64,000 bases of DNA, taken from Trichobilharzia regenti. Taxonomy: Eukaryota > Platyhelminthes > Trematoda > Strigeidida > Schistosomatidae. How positions within the stretch are numbered: position 1 is the stretch's first letter; every line of letters begins with the position of its first letter. Below, piece by piece: positions 54,562 through 64,000 of the stretch. The translations under genes and the position numbers were made by a program. The notes under the pieces were generated by a model. The model was not told the DNA's origin, searched no databases, and worked only from the letters and a program-made list of their open reading frames with translations. Where the stretch lies: the NCBI GenBank assembly GCA_944472135.2, contig OX235263.1:33781379-33845378 (forward strand). Direction: 5' to 3'.

Positions 54562-57500
54562 AAGCAAACAAGTCGCCTCTTCTATGTGAAGGATAAAACT
54601 TCAGACACTTTATTCCTGGTAGACACGGGAGCAGAAGTTAGCGTAATCCCTCCTTCACTATCCAGGCGATCTACACGGACACCCGGAAAACTGTCTCTCC
54701 GGGCAGCTAACCACACAAGCATACAGACGTATGGAGAGCAATCCCTCATACTGGATCTAGGTTTACGTCGGCGTTTCACATGGATTTTCATAGTAGCCGA
54801 CGTCAGTCACGCCATCCTCGGAGCAGATTTCTTGAGTAATTTCAACCTGTTAGTTGACGTCAACAATAAAAAACTGATTGATAACAACACCCATCTAAAG
54901 ATCCATGGAATTATCTCCAGCTATTCTGTCTATAATATCAGTATTGAAAGACCAGCAGATTGCCCTTTTTCCTCCCTACTTCACCGTTTCCCTAAAATTC
55001 TTAAGCCGTCGTACAACATCGAGGACGTCCCTCACACAGTTACTCACAAGATAGTTACTACGGGTCAACCAGTTCGTGCTCGTCCCCGTAGATTACCCCC
55101 GGACAAATTGGCAGCAGCCAAGGCAGAATTTGAACACATGATGCAGCTCGGCATCATCAGACCCTCCAATAGTCCTTGGTCTTCGCCCTTACACATGGTG
55201 CCTAAAGCTGATCATGATTGGAGGCCATGTGGGGATTACCGACATTTAAACAATGCCACAGTTCCCGACCGTTATCCTATTCCTCATCTTCATGATTTCT
55301 CCCTGACATTACACGGAAAAACCATTTTTTCTAAAGTAGACTTGGTCAGGGCCTATCACCAAATACCAGTTGCCCAAGAGGATATCGAAAAAACGGCCAT
55401 CATCACACCTTTCGGTTTGTTTGAATTTCTCCGCATGCCATTTGGCCTAAAGAACGCAGCACAATCCTTCCAACGTTTCATGGATCAGGTCACACAAGGT
55501 TTGGACTTTGTATTTGTATATATCGATGACGTTTTAATTGCTAGCTCGTCGCCCGAAGAACATACTGATCACCTCACCATCTTATTTCAACGATTTGAGC
55601 AATATGGAGTCGTCATTAACCCCAAAAAGTGCATATTCGGTGTCTCCTCTATACAGTTTCTGGGACACCACATAACCACGAATGGTATTACGCCTACGGA
55701 GGAAAAGATAGAGTCCATCAAAAACTTCCCCGAACCAGATTCACTCAAGAAGGTCAGACGTTTTTTGGGGATGTTTAATTTCTATCGGCGTTTCATTCCT
55801 TCGTGTGCCTCCATCGTCCAGCCGTTAACCGACCTCCTTAAAAATGATCCTAAAAAGTTTCAGTGGTCAGCTGAAGCACGCGAATCATTTTGCAACGCAA
55901 AAGATGCCTTATCCAGAGTCACTATGCTATCCCATATCAACCCCGAAGCGTCGCTTATTTTGTGCACAGATGCCTCCCAAGTAGCTGTAGGGGCAGTATT
56001 ACAACAAAAGATGAAGGGCGAAGTCACCCCACTCGCATTCTTTTCTAAGAAGTTGGAACCGGCTCAGACACGATACAGCACTTTTGGGAGAGAATTGCTG
56101 GCCATATATCTTGCAGTGAAGCATTTCAGTTACTTACTACAGGGCCGGCATTTCACTATTTTTACTGACCACAAGCCCCTGTGTCATGCTTTCACTACTT
56201 CACTTGATAAACACTCCCCTAGAGAAGCCAGACAGTTGGATTATATCTCCCAATTTTCAACCGACATTCAGTACATCAAAGGGGATGCGAACGTGGTAGC
56301 CGATTCTCTTTCAAGAAGTGACATTAACCAGCTCCAAACGTCGGTAGACATCAGTCTTGATCGTATGGCTCAATTACAAAGAGATGACGTTGAACTCCAA
56401 ACCTGCCGCAGAAACTCTTCCTTACAACTCAAAGATGTGCCTATCCCCTTATCAGATGCAACCATAGTCTGCGATGTATCTACCGGCACTAATCGTCCAT
56501 TTGTCCCTCTCAGTTGCCGAAAAGCATTGTTCGAACATTTACATTCGCTTTCCCACCCTGGAGTACGCGCCACGGTCAGACTGATCAGCGAACGCTTCGT
56601 GTGGCCTAAAATGAACTCTGACATTCGGAGATGGGCACGAGAATGTATCCAATGCCAATGCTCCAAAGTACACCGCCACACTATTACAACCCCGAAGACG
56701 TTTAAATTACCCGAAAGGAGATTTCAGCATATCCATATAGATATCGTGGGACCATTGCCAACATCAAGGGGATATACACATATCCTGACAGCGATTGATA
56801 GATTTACTCGTTGGGCTATTGCATGCCCCTTAAACGACATATCTGCTGAAAACGTTGCTTTAGTTTTTCTCGACCGTTGGGTGTCAAACTACGGTGTACC
56901 AACTACTATTACATCCGACCGCGGTCCTCAATTCCAATCGACACTCTTTCGCGAACTGACGAGACTTCTGGGAGTGAAACATATCTCCACAACAGCCTAT
57001 CATCCGGCAGCGAATGGTCTAGTGGAAAGATTCCACAGACAACTGAAAAGCTCCCTGATGGCGCAGAATGATACATCTAAGTGGAGTGAATACTTACCTT
57101 TGATTTTACTTGGTATCCGATCTACTATCAAAGAAGATTTAGGATGTACACCGGCTCAACTTGTCTATGGCACCAACCTAACCTTGCCTGGACAGCTAGT
57201 CCCCTCAGCCGATTCCACAGACGTGAACATTGCCGACTTCACTAACCGATTAACTAGACAAATGCTTCAACTTCAACCAACAGCACCTCGACAATCTCCC
57301 CGACGAGATCAGATCAACAAACATCTACAAACTTGCAAATTCGTCTTCATTCGAGTCGACGCCATCAGAAAAGGATTGCAACCTCCATACGAAGGACCCT
57401 TTCAAGTTATTAAACGTTCAGACAAACACTTTACAGTGAACAAGAATGGAAAACGAGAGACTATTTCCATTGATCGAATCAAACCCGCATACACCGACAA

Positions 57501-57651
57501 CGACTTCGAATCTACATCGGCAACTGCGCAATCAAATAATCAAACATCCGATTCCACTCCACCGGCACCAAGTCTTATCCTCCCTCCATATCAAACACGT
57601 AGTGGTCGGCAAATCAGTAAACCGGCTCGCTACGTTCATTTTGAGGACTAA
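54538..57651 (+). CDS. Pol polyprotein: protease, reverse transcriptase, RNase H, integrase
   Basis: About 1,037 residues, no stops. Protease active site [11 protein letters not shown] (residues 26-36). [52 protein letters not shown] and the YIDD box at residues 328-331 (55,519-55,530). RNase [17 protein letters not shown] near residue 478, [12 protein letters not shown] and TDHKPL. Integrase: an H-x4-H (HLHSLSHPG) and C-x2-C (CIQCQC) zinc domain. Its DDE core has [21 protein letters not shown] and [10 protein letters not shown], and a GPY/F-type module PPYEGPFQV sits near the end. The domain order PR-RT-RH-IN is that of Ty3/gypsy. Expression is probably by -1 frameshifting; the ATG at 54,541 overlapping the gag stop allows reinitiation as an alternative. 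All catalytic residues are present. Confidence 0.95.
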   Translation: MMATAVTGKQTSRLFYVKDKTSDTLFLVDTGAEVSVIPPSLSRRSTRTPGKLSLRAANHTSIQTYGEQSLILDLGLRRRFTWIFIVADVSHAILGADFLSNFNLLVDVNNKKLIDNNTHLKIHGIISSYSVYNISIERPADCPFSSLLHRFPKILKPSYNIEDVPHTVTHKIVTTGQPVRARPRRLPPDKLAAAKAEFEHMMQLGIIRPSNSPWSSPLHMVPKADHDWRPCGDYRHLNNATVPDRYPIPHLHDFSLTLHGKTIFSKVDLVRAYHQIPVAQEDIEKTAIITPFGLFEFLRMPFGLKNAAQSFQRFMDQVTQGLDFVFVYIDDVLIASSSPEEHTDHLTILFQRFEQYGVVINPKKCIFGVSSIQFLGHHITTNGITPTEEKIESIKNFPEPDSLKKVRRFLGMFNFYRRFIPSCASIVQPLTDLLKNDPKKFQWSAEARESFCNAKDALSRVTMLSHINPEASLILCTDASQVAVGAVLQQKMKGEVTPLAFFSKKLEPAQTRYSTFGRELLAIYLAVKHFSYLLQGRHFTIFTDHKPLCHAFTTSLDKHSPREARQLDYISQFSTDIQYIKGDANVVADSLSRSDINQLQTSVDISLDRMAQLQRDDVELQTCRRNSSLQLKDVPIPLSDATIVCDVSTGTNRPFVPLSCRKALFEHLHSLSHPGVRATVRLISERFVWPKMNSDIRRWARECIQCQCSKVHRHTITTPKTFKLPERRFQHIHIDIVGPLPTSRGYTHILTAIDRFTRWAIACPLNDISAENVALVFLDRWVSNYGVPTTITSDRGPQFQSTLFRELTRLLGVKHISTTAYHPAANGLVERFHRQLKSSLMAQNDTSKWSEYLPLILLGIRSTIKEDLGCTPAQLVYGTNLTLPGQLVPSADSTDVNIADFTNRLTRQMLQLQPTAPRQSPRRDQINKHLQTCKFVFIRVDAIRKGLQPPYEGPFQVIKRSDKHFTVNKNGKRETISIDRIKPAYTDNDFESTSATAQSNNQTSDSTPPAPSLILPPYQTRSGRQISKPARYVHFED

Positions 57652-58125
57652 CAAAAGAAAAATAATTAAAAATTATTATTATCTTTTTCGTTTAGACATT
57701 ATCATCATGACCGTTAGTATTTCGTCGTAAACTTTGATGTTACTATCACTATTATTTATTTATATGTACCTCACCAAAAAACAGGTAGTGTCCTTTCCAA
57801 AAACTATTGATCTTTAATCCATATTTTTTTTAATGTTTCTTTCCCCTCCTTAATTACTGTGTATTTACATATTTTTCTTTATACATTAAAAATCTATGTT
57901 CATGGTTAGTGCAAATTTAAGTGACATGACTTTCTATTTCAATTTTTATTGCTGAACTTATTGTATATGCTTTCAGACTTTACATGATTCACATACCTTC
58001 TCGCGTTTATGCATGTTGTAATATATCCCTATTTTTATCCAAAAGTTGCTATTACTATTATTATTTACTTCATAGTTTTACGTATCATTTTCCGGTTGTC
58101 TCTCCGGACCTCTAGGGGGGAGCCG
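57652..58125 (+). other. LTR element 3' untranslated region with polypurine tract
   Basis: No env-like gene. AGGGGGGAG at 58,114-58,122, three bases before the 3' LTR, is the likely polypurine tract that primes plus-strand synthesis. Confidence 0.8.
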
Positions 58126-58605
58126 TGTTGAGTACGTAACAATGTGATTGTACACTTTTTAGGTACTTGTATAAATTCGAGATATTGTACATAATTTTTG
58201 TTTAAATCGCTTCTTGTTGAAATATACATAATTTCCGTGTACAATTGAAAAATACACTCTGCTGTTGGAGACTTCGTCTTCTCCCTGGTCACCTCTACTT
58301 ACTTGCTCCACTCACACCGTGTTGTAACTTTGGATTTATTGTAGGAGCCTACTACTTTCATCCGAAGACATTTCTACAACCGGAACACAGCAGCTACAGC
58401 AGACGCAGTCCAAACAGTTAACGTGCCTGTGGATTATATAATTAATTTGTAGCCGAGGACTTACACTTTATAACCAAGTAATCCTTTTTGTTGCTATAAC
58501 TCGTCACTGTATTTTTGGTAATATATTGTGATTTAACACTCCACTGACTTGGATTATTACTTTTATACTTGGAATGTTAGTGAACTCTAATATTAGTCCC
58601 CTACA
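58126..58605 (+). repeat. 3' LTR
   Basis: 480 bp, same ends and length as the 5' LTR, followed by the CATC duplication. Confidence 0.95.
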
Positions 58606-58609
58606 CATC

Positions 58610-58840
58610 TTCATCAGTAACGTATTTCACTTACTTCCCTTACAATCCAGCATTACTTAATCGTTTCAAATCACGGAATATACACATTGGGTCATAGAAG
58701 TAAATAAGAAGACAGTTGCAGCGAAGAAAATTTTTTTTTCGACGAAGTCATCATCTAGGCTGTACATTCGTGTATTTATATCAAATGGATGAGAAAGTTC
58801 CAGGATAATTTCCGGTTAATCGTTTCATTTGTATTTCTTA
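58610..58840. repeat. PLE flank / terminal-repeat segment
   Basis: Continues the PLE-3 flank interrupted by the LTR element. 58,675-58,790 matches 25,690-25,800 ('agtcatcatctaggctgtac'). Confidence 0.6.
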
Positions 58841-59015
58841 GCCTTTAATGACCACTTCTACCTGAACATTTGTTTGTTTAATCATGCTGTTTTTCGTTAT
58901 TCGTGTTATTACAGATTGCATCATTTTTTCATTCTTATTACTGATAAAACCATTATCATTTTCGGTATAAAAAAACCTTAGTAAAGTACCTCTTCAGTAG
59001 AAACCAATGAATATG

Positions 59016-59945
59016 CATTGAAGACACACTTGATGAACAAGAAAGAAAGTTGACGCAAACTCTGATTGATATCAATTATCCAGACAAGTTCATCAAGAGA
59101 AACAAAGTAGTCAGACCACCAAGACCAACTTTTCAACTCTCCCCTGAGAAAGACGCGTACATCAAACTACCCTATATGGGGCAACTATATGGACAACTAG
59201 ACAAAGAATGAACACTGCTGTTAAAAAACTTTATGCAGCTAATACCGTAATAATTGAAACTGTGAAGCCAATATATCCAGCTGAGCCCTCAGAACATGCG
59301 AAAAATGATGTCACACCCTACTTTAGTAGGAAGCCGTGACCATTAGGGTTCATCAGGTTGAACATGAGGCAGTAACTCATCGAAGAAGACATTGTGAAAT
59401 GGTTACGCTATGTCGTGAATTGATAGAAGTTAGAATTCATGGACCATTGGATCGGGCCCCAGTGGCTTAATGGTCTACGAGCTTGCCTTATAAACAGCAG
59501 ATCATGGGTTTGTAAACCGGTAGGTGCGTACTGATGGAGAGTGCCGAACTAGGACAAAACAGCTCCCCAGTACCTCAGGTTTTCAAGTTGTTCTCTAACT
59601 AATGTAATCCTCTATCCATTCAAACTAAATCCTTACAAAACCAATACTTGAAAACATCCCTACAGTATTTACCAATTTGAATGTACATGTGGAGGCATAT
59701 ACATAGGGAGGACTCATCAATCTCTGCAAGTAAGGGCTTCAGAGCACATTACTAAATGGCTCCAGAAGCAAATAGAATCTTCAGGACCCATTAATGGTGA
59801 GATCAGAAGACCTAATTCCTCTAGTGCAAAACATATCATAGAGACAAGATATAAGATCGACGTTAACAAATCTTTTAAACCTATCTGTAAAACATGTCTG
59901 GAAGAGGGTATCCTAAAGTTTGTGGAAGCCCTAGCTGTCAATTAG
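59016..59945 (+). pseudogene. PLE-5: linker and GIY-YIG endonuclease, interrupted by SINE-1
   Basis: 59,045-59,215 encodes LTQTLIDINYPDKFIKRNKV, FQLSPEKDAYIKLPYMGQLY (post-RT linker). In the next frame comes MNTAVKKLYAANTVIIETVK and AEPSEHAKNDV. A SINE-1 then intervenes. The frame resumes at 59,668 with a complete nuclease core IYQFECTCGGIYIGRTHQS, LQVRASEHITKWLQKQIESS, SSSAKHIIETRYKIDVNKSF and ILKFVEALAVN, ending at about 59,945. The C-x-C before GIYIG and the catalytic Arg are present. A distinct lineage from PLE-1 to PLE-4. Confidence 0.85.
59335..59655 (+). mobile_element. SINE-1 full-length copy inserted in PLE-5
   Basis: It contains the 5' leader ('gaggcagtaactcatcgaag') that the dimers carry centrally, then the A-box region TGGCTTAATGG, a decayed B-box, and a hammerhead relic (CTGATGG, AAAA for GAAA). 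The tail is 'aaaccaatacttgaaaa'. The target duplication is not clear. Confidence 0.8.
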
Positions 59946-60335
59946 AAAGTTTAAACCACGTTAATGCGTTCAAAGCAACAATTTGTCATCACTTTAAACC
60001 TTTCTTGGTAAATGTTGTTTTGATACCAGTCAGGTTAGATGTACTGTTATCTCTGTTATTTGGTTTAGTCATCTTCATTGTTATTTTCACCTTCAATATG
60101 TCCCTTTAACTTGAACTTACTCTATTTTCTCATCTCTTAACTCTTTATCAATTTCATATATATTCCTATGACAAGTCCGTGTATGATCAGATTGTTCAAA
60201 ATGTGTTGTGCAAATACATTACACGATTCAGACAAATTACGTCTTCTTATTTCCTTGTCTAAATTCATAAAGGGAACTAATTGTTTTAAATCATTATTAA
60301 TGCCATTATTATCTTTTTCAAGTGTTGGATTTGTA
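59946..60335. other. PLE-5 3' flank, nothing else recognised
   Basis: No coding homology was recognised after the PLE stop. Confidence 0.4.
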
Positions 60336-60339
60336 AGGA

Positions 60340-60765
60340 TTTTGTTTGATTGTATGGAGGATTTAATCATGAGCTGACATCAGTTAGAGAACCACTGGAA
60401 AACCTGGGAGTACTGGACAGCCGTTTCGTCCTAGTTTGGGACCCTCAGCAGTACGCACCCACCGGGATTCGAACTTGGGACCTTCTGGTTACAAGGCGAG
60501 CTCGTAGACCATTGAGCCACTGGGACCCGATCCAATGGTTCTTGAATTCTAACTTCTGCCAGTTCACGACATAGCGCGACCACTTCGCAATGTCTTCTTC
60601 GATGAGTTACTGCCTCATCTTCGAGGCAGAAGGTCCTGGGTTCGAATCCCGGTGGGTGCGTACTGCTGAGGAGTCCCAAACTAGGACGAAACGGCTGTCC
60701 AGTACTCCCAGGTTTTCCAGTGGTTCTCTAACTGATGTCAGCTCATGATTAAATCCGCTATTATT
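60340..60765. mobile_element. SINE-1 head-to-head dimer
   Basis: Minus-strand SINE-1 with its leader (60,340-60,610) is joined at 'actgcctcatctt' to a plus-strand SINE-1 (60,611-60,765). The plus arm has lost about 65 bp between two cagaag repeats. The junction is the same as in the 62,773-63,300 dimer. tRNA-like promoters diverge from the centre. Confidence 0.88.
60660..60705 (+). ncRNA. SINE-1 hammerhead, intact core
   Basis: Helix I GTACTG/CAGTAC is perfect. Boxes CTGAGGA and GAAA are present, stem II is GTCCCAAACTAGGAC, with a two-bp helix III (AC/GT around GGCT) and cut-site C. All invariant bases are present (position 7 is free). The minus-arm partner near 60,417-60,462 lost the core A and should be inactive. 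Confidence 0.8.
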
Positions 60766-60919
60766 ATCATGAATAGTTGTACAATTTATATTCACCATCT
60801 TATTATCCTATAGACAAAACACCATGATTGGTTTATATTTGAATTATTTGTAAAGTCATGCTGTATATTAGTCTGAAGCCTCATGAGATCTAATTGAAAA
60901 CAATATTTTGAAATAATAT

Positions 60920-61808
60920 AGACGATCTGTAGCTCAGGTGTATGATTTGCAATAATAGTGTTCTTTGAGCCTGTTGTTTTAGTTGCGGACCTTTCGTCGT
61001 CCTTCTGAACAACATCCCCTTTCAGCGCAATATTTAGCATAAAGTGAAATGATTTAAATTTCTTTATGAGTGATATAATTGCGCCGCTCGGTAACCATTT
61101 TTACATGTGTGTTGACCATTGAAACATCATCAAAGACCACAAGAAAAATCATCCTACTAGAAATGAGAAATATCTCTGAAATAACAGCTAGAATACTGAA
61201 ACCGTTTGATAAAGATATAGCACACAAGCCAGTCAAATCGCTTAATTCGATATTATGCAAAACCAAAAGATCCAACAGAAAAAGGAGATAAAATTAATAC
61301 CATTTACAGAATAAATTTTTATGAACTGTAACAGGCATTACATCGGCCAAAGTCGGCGTCCCCTTCGAATTAGAATCCAAGAACACAAATCAGGCGTGAA
61401 AATACACGATATATTCTTTAGTATCAATGTATACAGACAATTATGGAGATCAATTTGATTGGGATAATGTCGAAATCTTAGACAGGGGTAACGCCAAAAG
61501 TGTAGTCAGGGAATTCCTAGAAGCCTTGTACTCAAACGAGTATGCAATTAACAAACACGTTAATATAGACGAAATATACCAACGAATAAAAAGTAAATCA
61601 GTTGAACAGAAAGTTTAAAATCCAAGTCAATAGAAAATGTTCAATACATATGTAAAGATGGTTACCGGGAGACGCAATTATATCACTCATGAAGAAATTT
61701 AAATCATTTCACTTTATGCTAAATATTGCGCTGAAAGGGGATGTTGTTCAGAAGGATGACAAAAGCTCCGCAACTGAACCAGCAGGCTCAAAGAACACTA
61801 TTAGTTGA
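60920..61808 (+). mobile_element. PLE-4 unit with inverted terminal repeats
   Basis: Arms about 60,953-61,100 and 61,655-61,808 are inverse copies ('gcgcaatatttagcataaag'). The body is the PLE-4 linker and endonuclease. Same architecture as 7,115-8,515. Confidence 0.85.
61100..61618 (+). pseudogene. PLE-4 linker and GIY-YIG endonuclease, two frameshifts
   Basis: ISEITARILKPFDKDIAHKP and VKSLNSILCKTK, shift to KPKDPTEKGDKINTIYRINF, shift to NCNRHYIGQSRRPLRIRIQE (YIG and Arg present). After another shift comes DNYGDQFDWDNVEILDRGNA, VVREFLEALYSNEYAINKHV and IYQRIKSK. This is a typical PLE endonuclease C-terminus. The frame near the C-terminus (61,427-61,618) is open. Confidence 0.85.
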
Positions 61809-62770
61809 AAACAACATTGCTCGCTTAAATGTGTTGTTCTTGACAAAATATGTGTCAAATATGGTTCTGCTGGATCTGTGTAGTAAAAATTGAATGATAA
61901 AAGACAGTTCAATGTTCATTTCTGTTGCCGCGTAATTATTTTGGTGAAATGGGTCAAATTAGTAACACTTTTTTTTTGTTTTTATTGACCAAGTGATTTG
62001 AACAATTTTGCTCTCAAACGATCTAAGGAAATCAAATAATGTCGACTTAAATTTCATTCACATTGGTATTAAACCCTTCAACAACTAACACTGGCGCTCC
62101 TCTTTCATCAGACGATAACTTGTTTATCAAATGTGGAGAAGAGTCAGAGGTTCATTTCCCTTGAATCTGCAAAATATGGATGTTTTGAAAATAACTGATT
62201 AAGAATTTTCCGTACTAAATATAAACTGGATAAATTTGTTACAATACCTTGACCTCAATAAAAAATAGATGACAAAATAAGTTCGTTCTTGCTCTGTTAT
62301 TGTTTTTTTTTATGGTTGAACTTCAAGTTATTAATACAAATATATGTATAAAACAGAAAGCTCTAAAGTGAGATGATAACTTAACTGGAAGTTTGCTTTT
62401 AAGATCATTCAAGTGAAATACAAAAATAGCCGTTGAGTTTTTTTGTACATCTTGTCACTGAAAGAGAAGTGGAATATGGGGAAATTGTGTTATGACCGTT
62501 AAAAATAATAATTTTGATGATAAATGCACGAATTAATTCACCTATTTAAAATTTTACTCATTCAACTCGATGATTTCAATGTTTAGCATACCGTAAAATC
62601 GCAATGTGAATGAAAGTTCTAATTTGGCTTTCTTTATCCTCTATAGTTATCCTAGTCAGTTTATAATTATTACATATTTTAACTTCAGTGATATAGTTGT
62701 AATTATTTAGTGAATTGTGAGAAAAAAGGTAATACGTTTATTCTGAACGTTTGGCTGTTTCATTATTATT
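61809..62770. other. No recognisable feature
   Basis: AT-rich; nothing recognised. Confidence 0.4.
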
Positions 62771-62772
62771 TG

Positions 62773-63300
62773 ATTGCATGGAGGATTTAATCATGAGCTG
62801 ACATCAGTTAGAGAACCACTGGAAAACCTGGGAGTACTGGACAGCCGTTTCGTCCTAGTTTGGGACTCCTCAGCAGTACGCACCCACCGGGATTCGAACT
62901 TGGGACCTTCTGGTTACAAGGCGAGTTCGTAGACCATTGAGCCACTGGGACCCGATCCAATGGTTCTTGAATTCTAACTTCTGCCAGTTCACGACATAGC
63001 GCGACCACTTCGCAATGTCTTCTTCGATGAGTTACTGCCTCATCTTTGACCTGGCAGAAGTTAGAATTCAAGGACCATTGGATCGGGTCCCAGTGGCTCA
63101 ATGGTCTACGAGCTCGCCTTGTAACCAGAAGGTCCCAAGTTCGAATCCCGGTGGGTGCGTACTGCTGAGGGATCCCAAACTAGGACGAAACGGCTGTCCA
63201 GTACTCCCAGGTTTTCCAGTGGTTCTCTAATTGATGTCATCTCATGATTAAATCCTCCATACAATCAAACAAAATCCTTACAAAAACCAATACTTGAAAA
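62773..63300. mobile_element. SINE-1 head-to-head dimer, best preserved
   Basis: Minus-strand SINE-1 with leader (62,773-63,048), junction 'tgcctcatctttgacc', plus-strand SINE-1 (63,054-63,300) with A-box TGGCTCAATGG and B-box GTTCGAATCCC, tail 'caaaaaccaatacttgaaaa'. The arms are inverse copies over about 210 bp and could form a long hairpin. Confidence 0.9.
62834..62879 (-). ncRNA. SINE-1 hammerhead, intact core (minus arm)
   Basis: Same sequence as 60,660-60,705, on the minus strand. In the plus arm of this dimer the core reads CTGAGGG and is probably inactive, so each dimer keeps one intact ribozyme. Confidence 0.8.
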
Positions 63301-63469
63301 TTCATTATTATTTCTTTGAGTTACGAGTAAAATAAAGGCCTACAGCAACAAGCCTTCATTATGTTGTGTTCTTTATAGCTGGGTACCCATTCAACAAAAA
63401 CGGAATTCAATTGAATTACTTGCCACCGCATCCGACGCATCTGTAATTCCGATGTTCTAGAAACAGAAT

Positions 63470-64000
63470 TAGATATTCTGAGTGAAATCTTCATCTGAAA
63501 TTGATACCCTATAAGATTCATCGACAAGAATATCACACCAAGAATTCGGAGAAACGAAACTTCAATTGCGCCTAAAAAGAAACTCTACATGGACCTTGTT
63601 TTCAAGAGAGATTTAGCGAGCGATATTCTCAAGAGAAGGATCACATCATCTCTGAGAAGAACATTCTTCGCAGCAATGCTAAGAATAGTGTTCCTCGGTC
63701 GCTCACTGATTTGCAGAAGCTTCAAGGACAAGATCCCGCATCTGACTGCTTCTATGTGCATATATTAGTTCATCTGCTGCTGTAGAGCCAGGTACATTGG
63801 TCGTTCAACGCGCACCCTGTCCAAGAGGATTCAAGAACACTATCCAGCATGGTTGCCAAAAGGCAGTAGTGGTGCAATAAAGAGTGAGGTAATTGAACAC
63901 CTGGTCAACACTTTTCATTCCATCCCAACAAACGCCTCCTGCTTCAAAGTAATCTACAGAGTCAAGAATAACCTACCAAAAGCAATACGGTTTCGTCTTC
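63470..64000 (+). pseudogene. PLE-2: linker and GIY-YIG endonuclease, runs off the window
   Basis: YPIRFIDKNITPRIRRNETS, APKKKLYMDLVFKRDLASDI, LKRRITSSLRRTFFAAMLRI, then after one in-frame stop (near 63,766) FICCCRARYIGRSTRTLSKR (YIG and Arg), IQEHYPAWLPKGSSGAIKSE, IEHLVNTFHS and CFKVIYRVKNNLPKA, still open at 64,000. The most complete PLE-2 coding copy here, and the reference for the fragments at 24.2, 27.2 and 30.8 kb. Confidence 0.88.

Larger units (their letters stand above)
53036..58605 (+). mobile_element. Complete CsRn1-clade Ty3/gypsy LTR retrotransposon
   Basis: 5,570 bp bounded by two 480-bp LTRs (TG...CA) and a 4-bp target duplication CATC (53,032-53,035 and 58,606-58,609). It has open gag and pol frames, a candidate tRNA primer site and a polypurine tract. 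The CHCC Gag knuckle is diagnostic for the CsRn1 clade, first described from liver-fluke genomes. Boudicca- and Saci-type elements of schistosomes are the expected relatives, but I cannot name the family. Everything needed for autonomous movement appears present. Confidence 0.95.

Noticed and set aside
57446..57730. Env-like or accessory ORF at the end of the LTR element
   Set aside because: It overlaps pol in another frame, is short, and has no signal peptide or glycoprotein features.
58065..58292. Antisense ORF across the 3' LTR
   Set aside because: A chance frame in LTR sequence. The 5' LTR does not offer the same context, and no motif is seen.

Overview
ORGANISM. This is AT-rich eukaryotic DNA packed with interspersed repeats. 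I recognise no host protein-coding gene, rRNA or true tRNA gene. The repeat set points to a digenean flatworm, most likely Schistosoma or a close relative. The evidence is a Sm-alpha-type SINE with a hammerhead ribozyme, RTE-clade (SR2-like) LINEs, a CsRn1-clade Ty3/gypsy element with the CHCC Gag knuckle, and many Penelope-like elements (PLEs) with a GIY-YIG endonuclease. The genus is inferred from these families and has not been checked by alignment.

LAYOUT. 1-17,000: decayed RTE and PLE pieces and tRNA-headed SINEs, called here SINE-1 (hammerhead-bearing), SINE-2 (sharing both ends with the RTE LINE), SINE-3 and SINE-4. 17,041-19,085: an RTE LINE with an intact endonuclease ORF and an internal deletion that removed the reverse transcriptase. 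19,300-32,000: LINE and SINE pieces, two copies of an unclassified repeat (third copy at 42 kb), and PLE endonuclease ends flanked by inverted repeats. 32,590-39,605: RTE copies, one of them interrupted by a PLE of about 1.2 kb with a 12-bp target duplication. 39,455-51,180: a near-perfect palindrome with arms of about 5.58 kb around a 569-bp RTE-derived spacer. 53,036-58,605: a structurally complete CsRn1-clade LTR retrotransposon inserted into a PLE. 58,606-64,000: more PLEs and two head-to-head SINE-1 dimers, with a PLE running off the window end.

HOW IT WORKS TOGETHER. The window is a nest of elements inserted into one another. The LTR retrotransposon looks youngest: its two 480-bp LTRs differ at one site I can see, gag and pol are open, and it has a textbook -1 frameshift signal at the gag/pol junction. 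RTE machinery probably mobilised SINE-2, which carries RTE-like 5' and 3' ends. Self-cleaving RNA motifs recur in two unrelated contexts, the PLE terminal repeats (pLTRs) and SINE-1/Sm-alpha. SINE-1 is often found as divergent head-to-head pairs. RTE 3' ends lie at both outer edges and at the centre of the palindrome, which suggests they took part in forming it.
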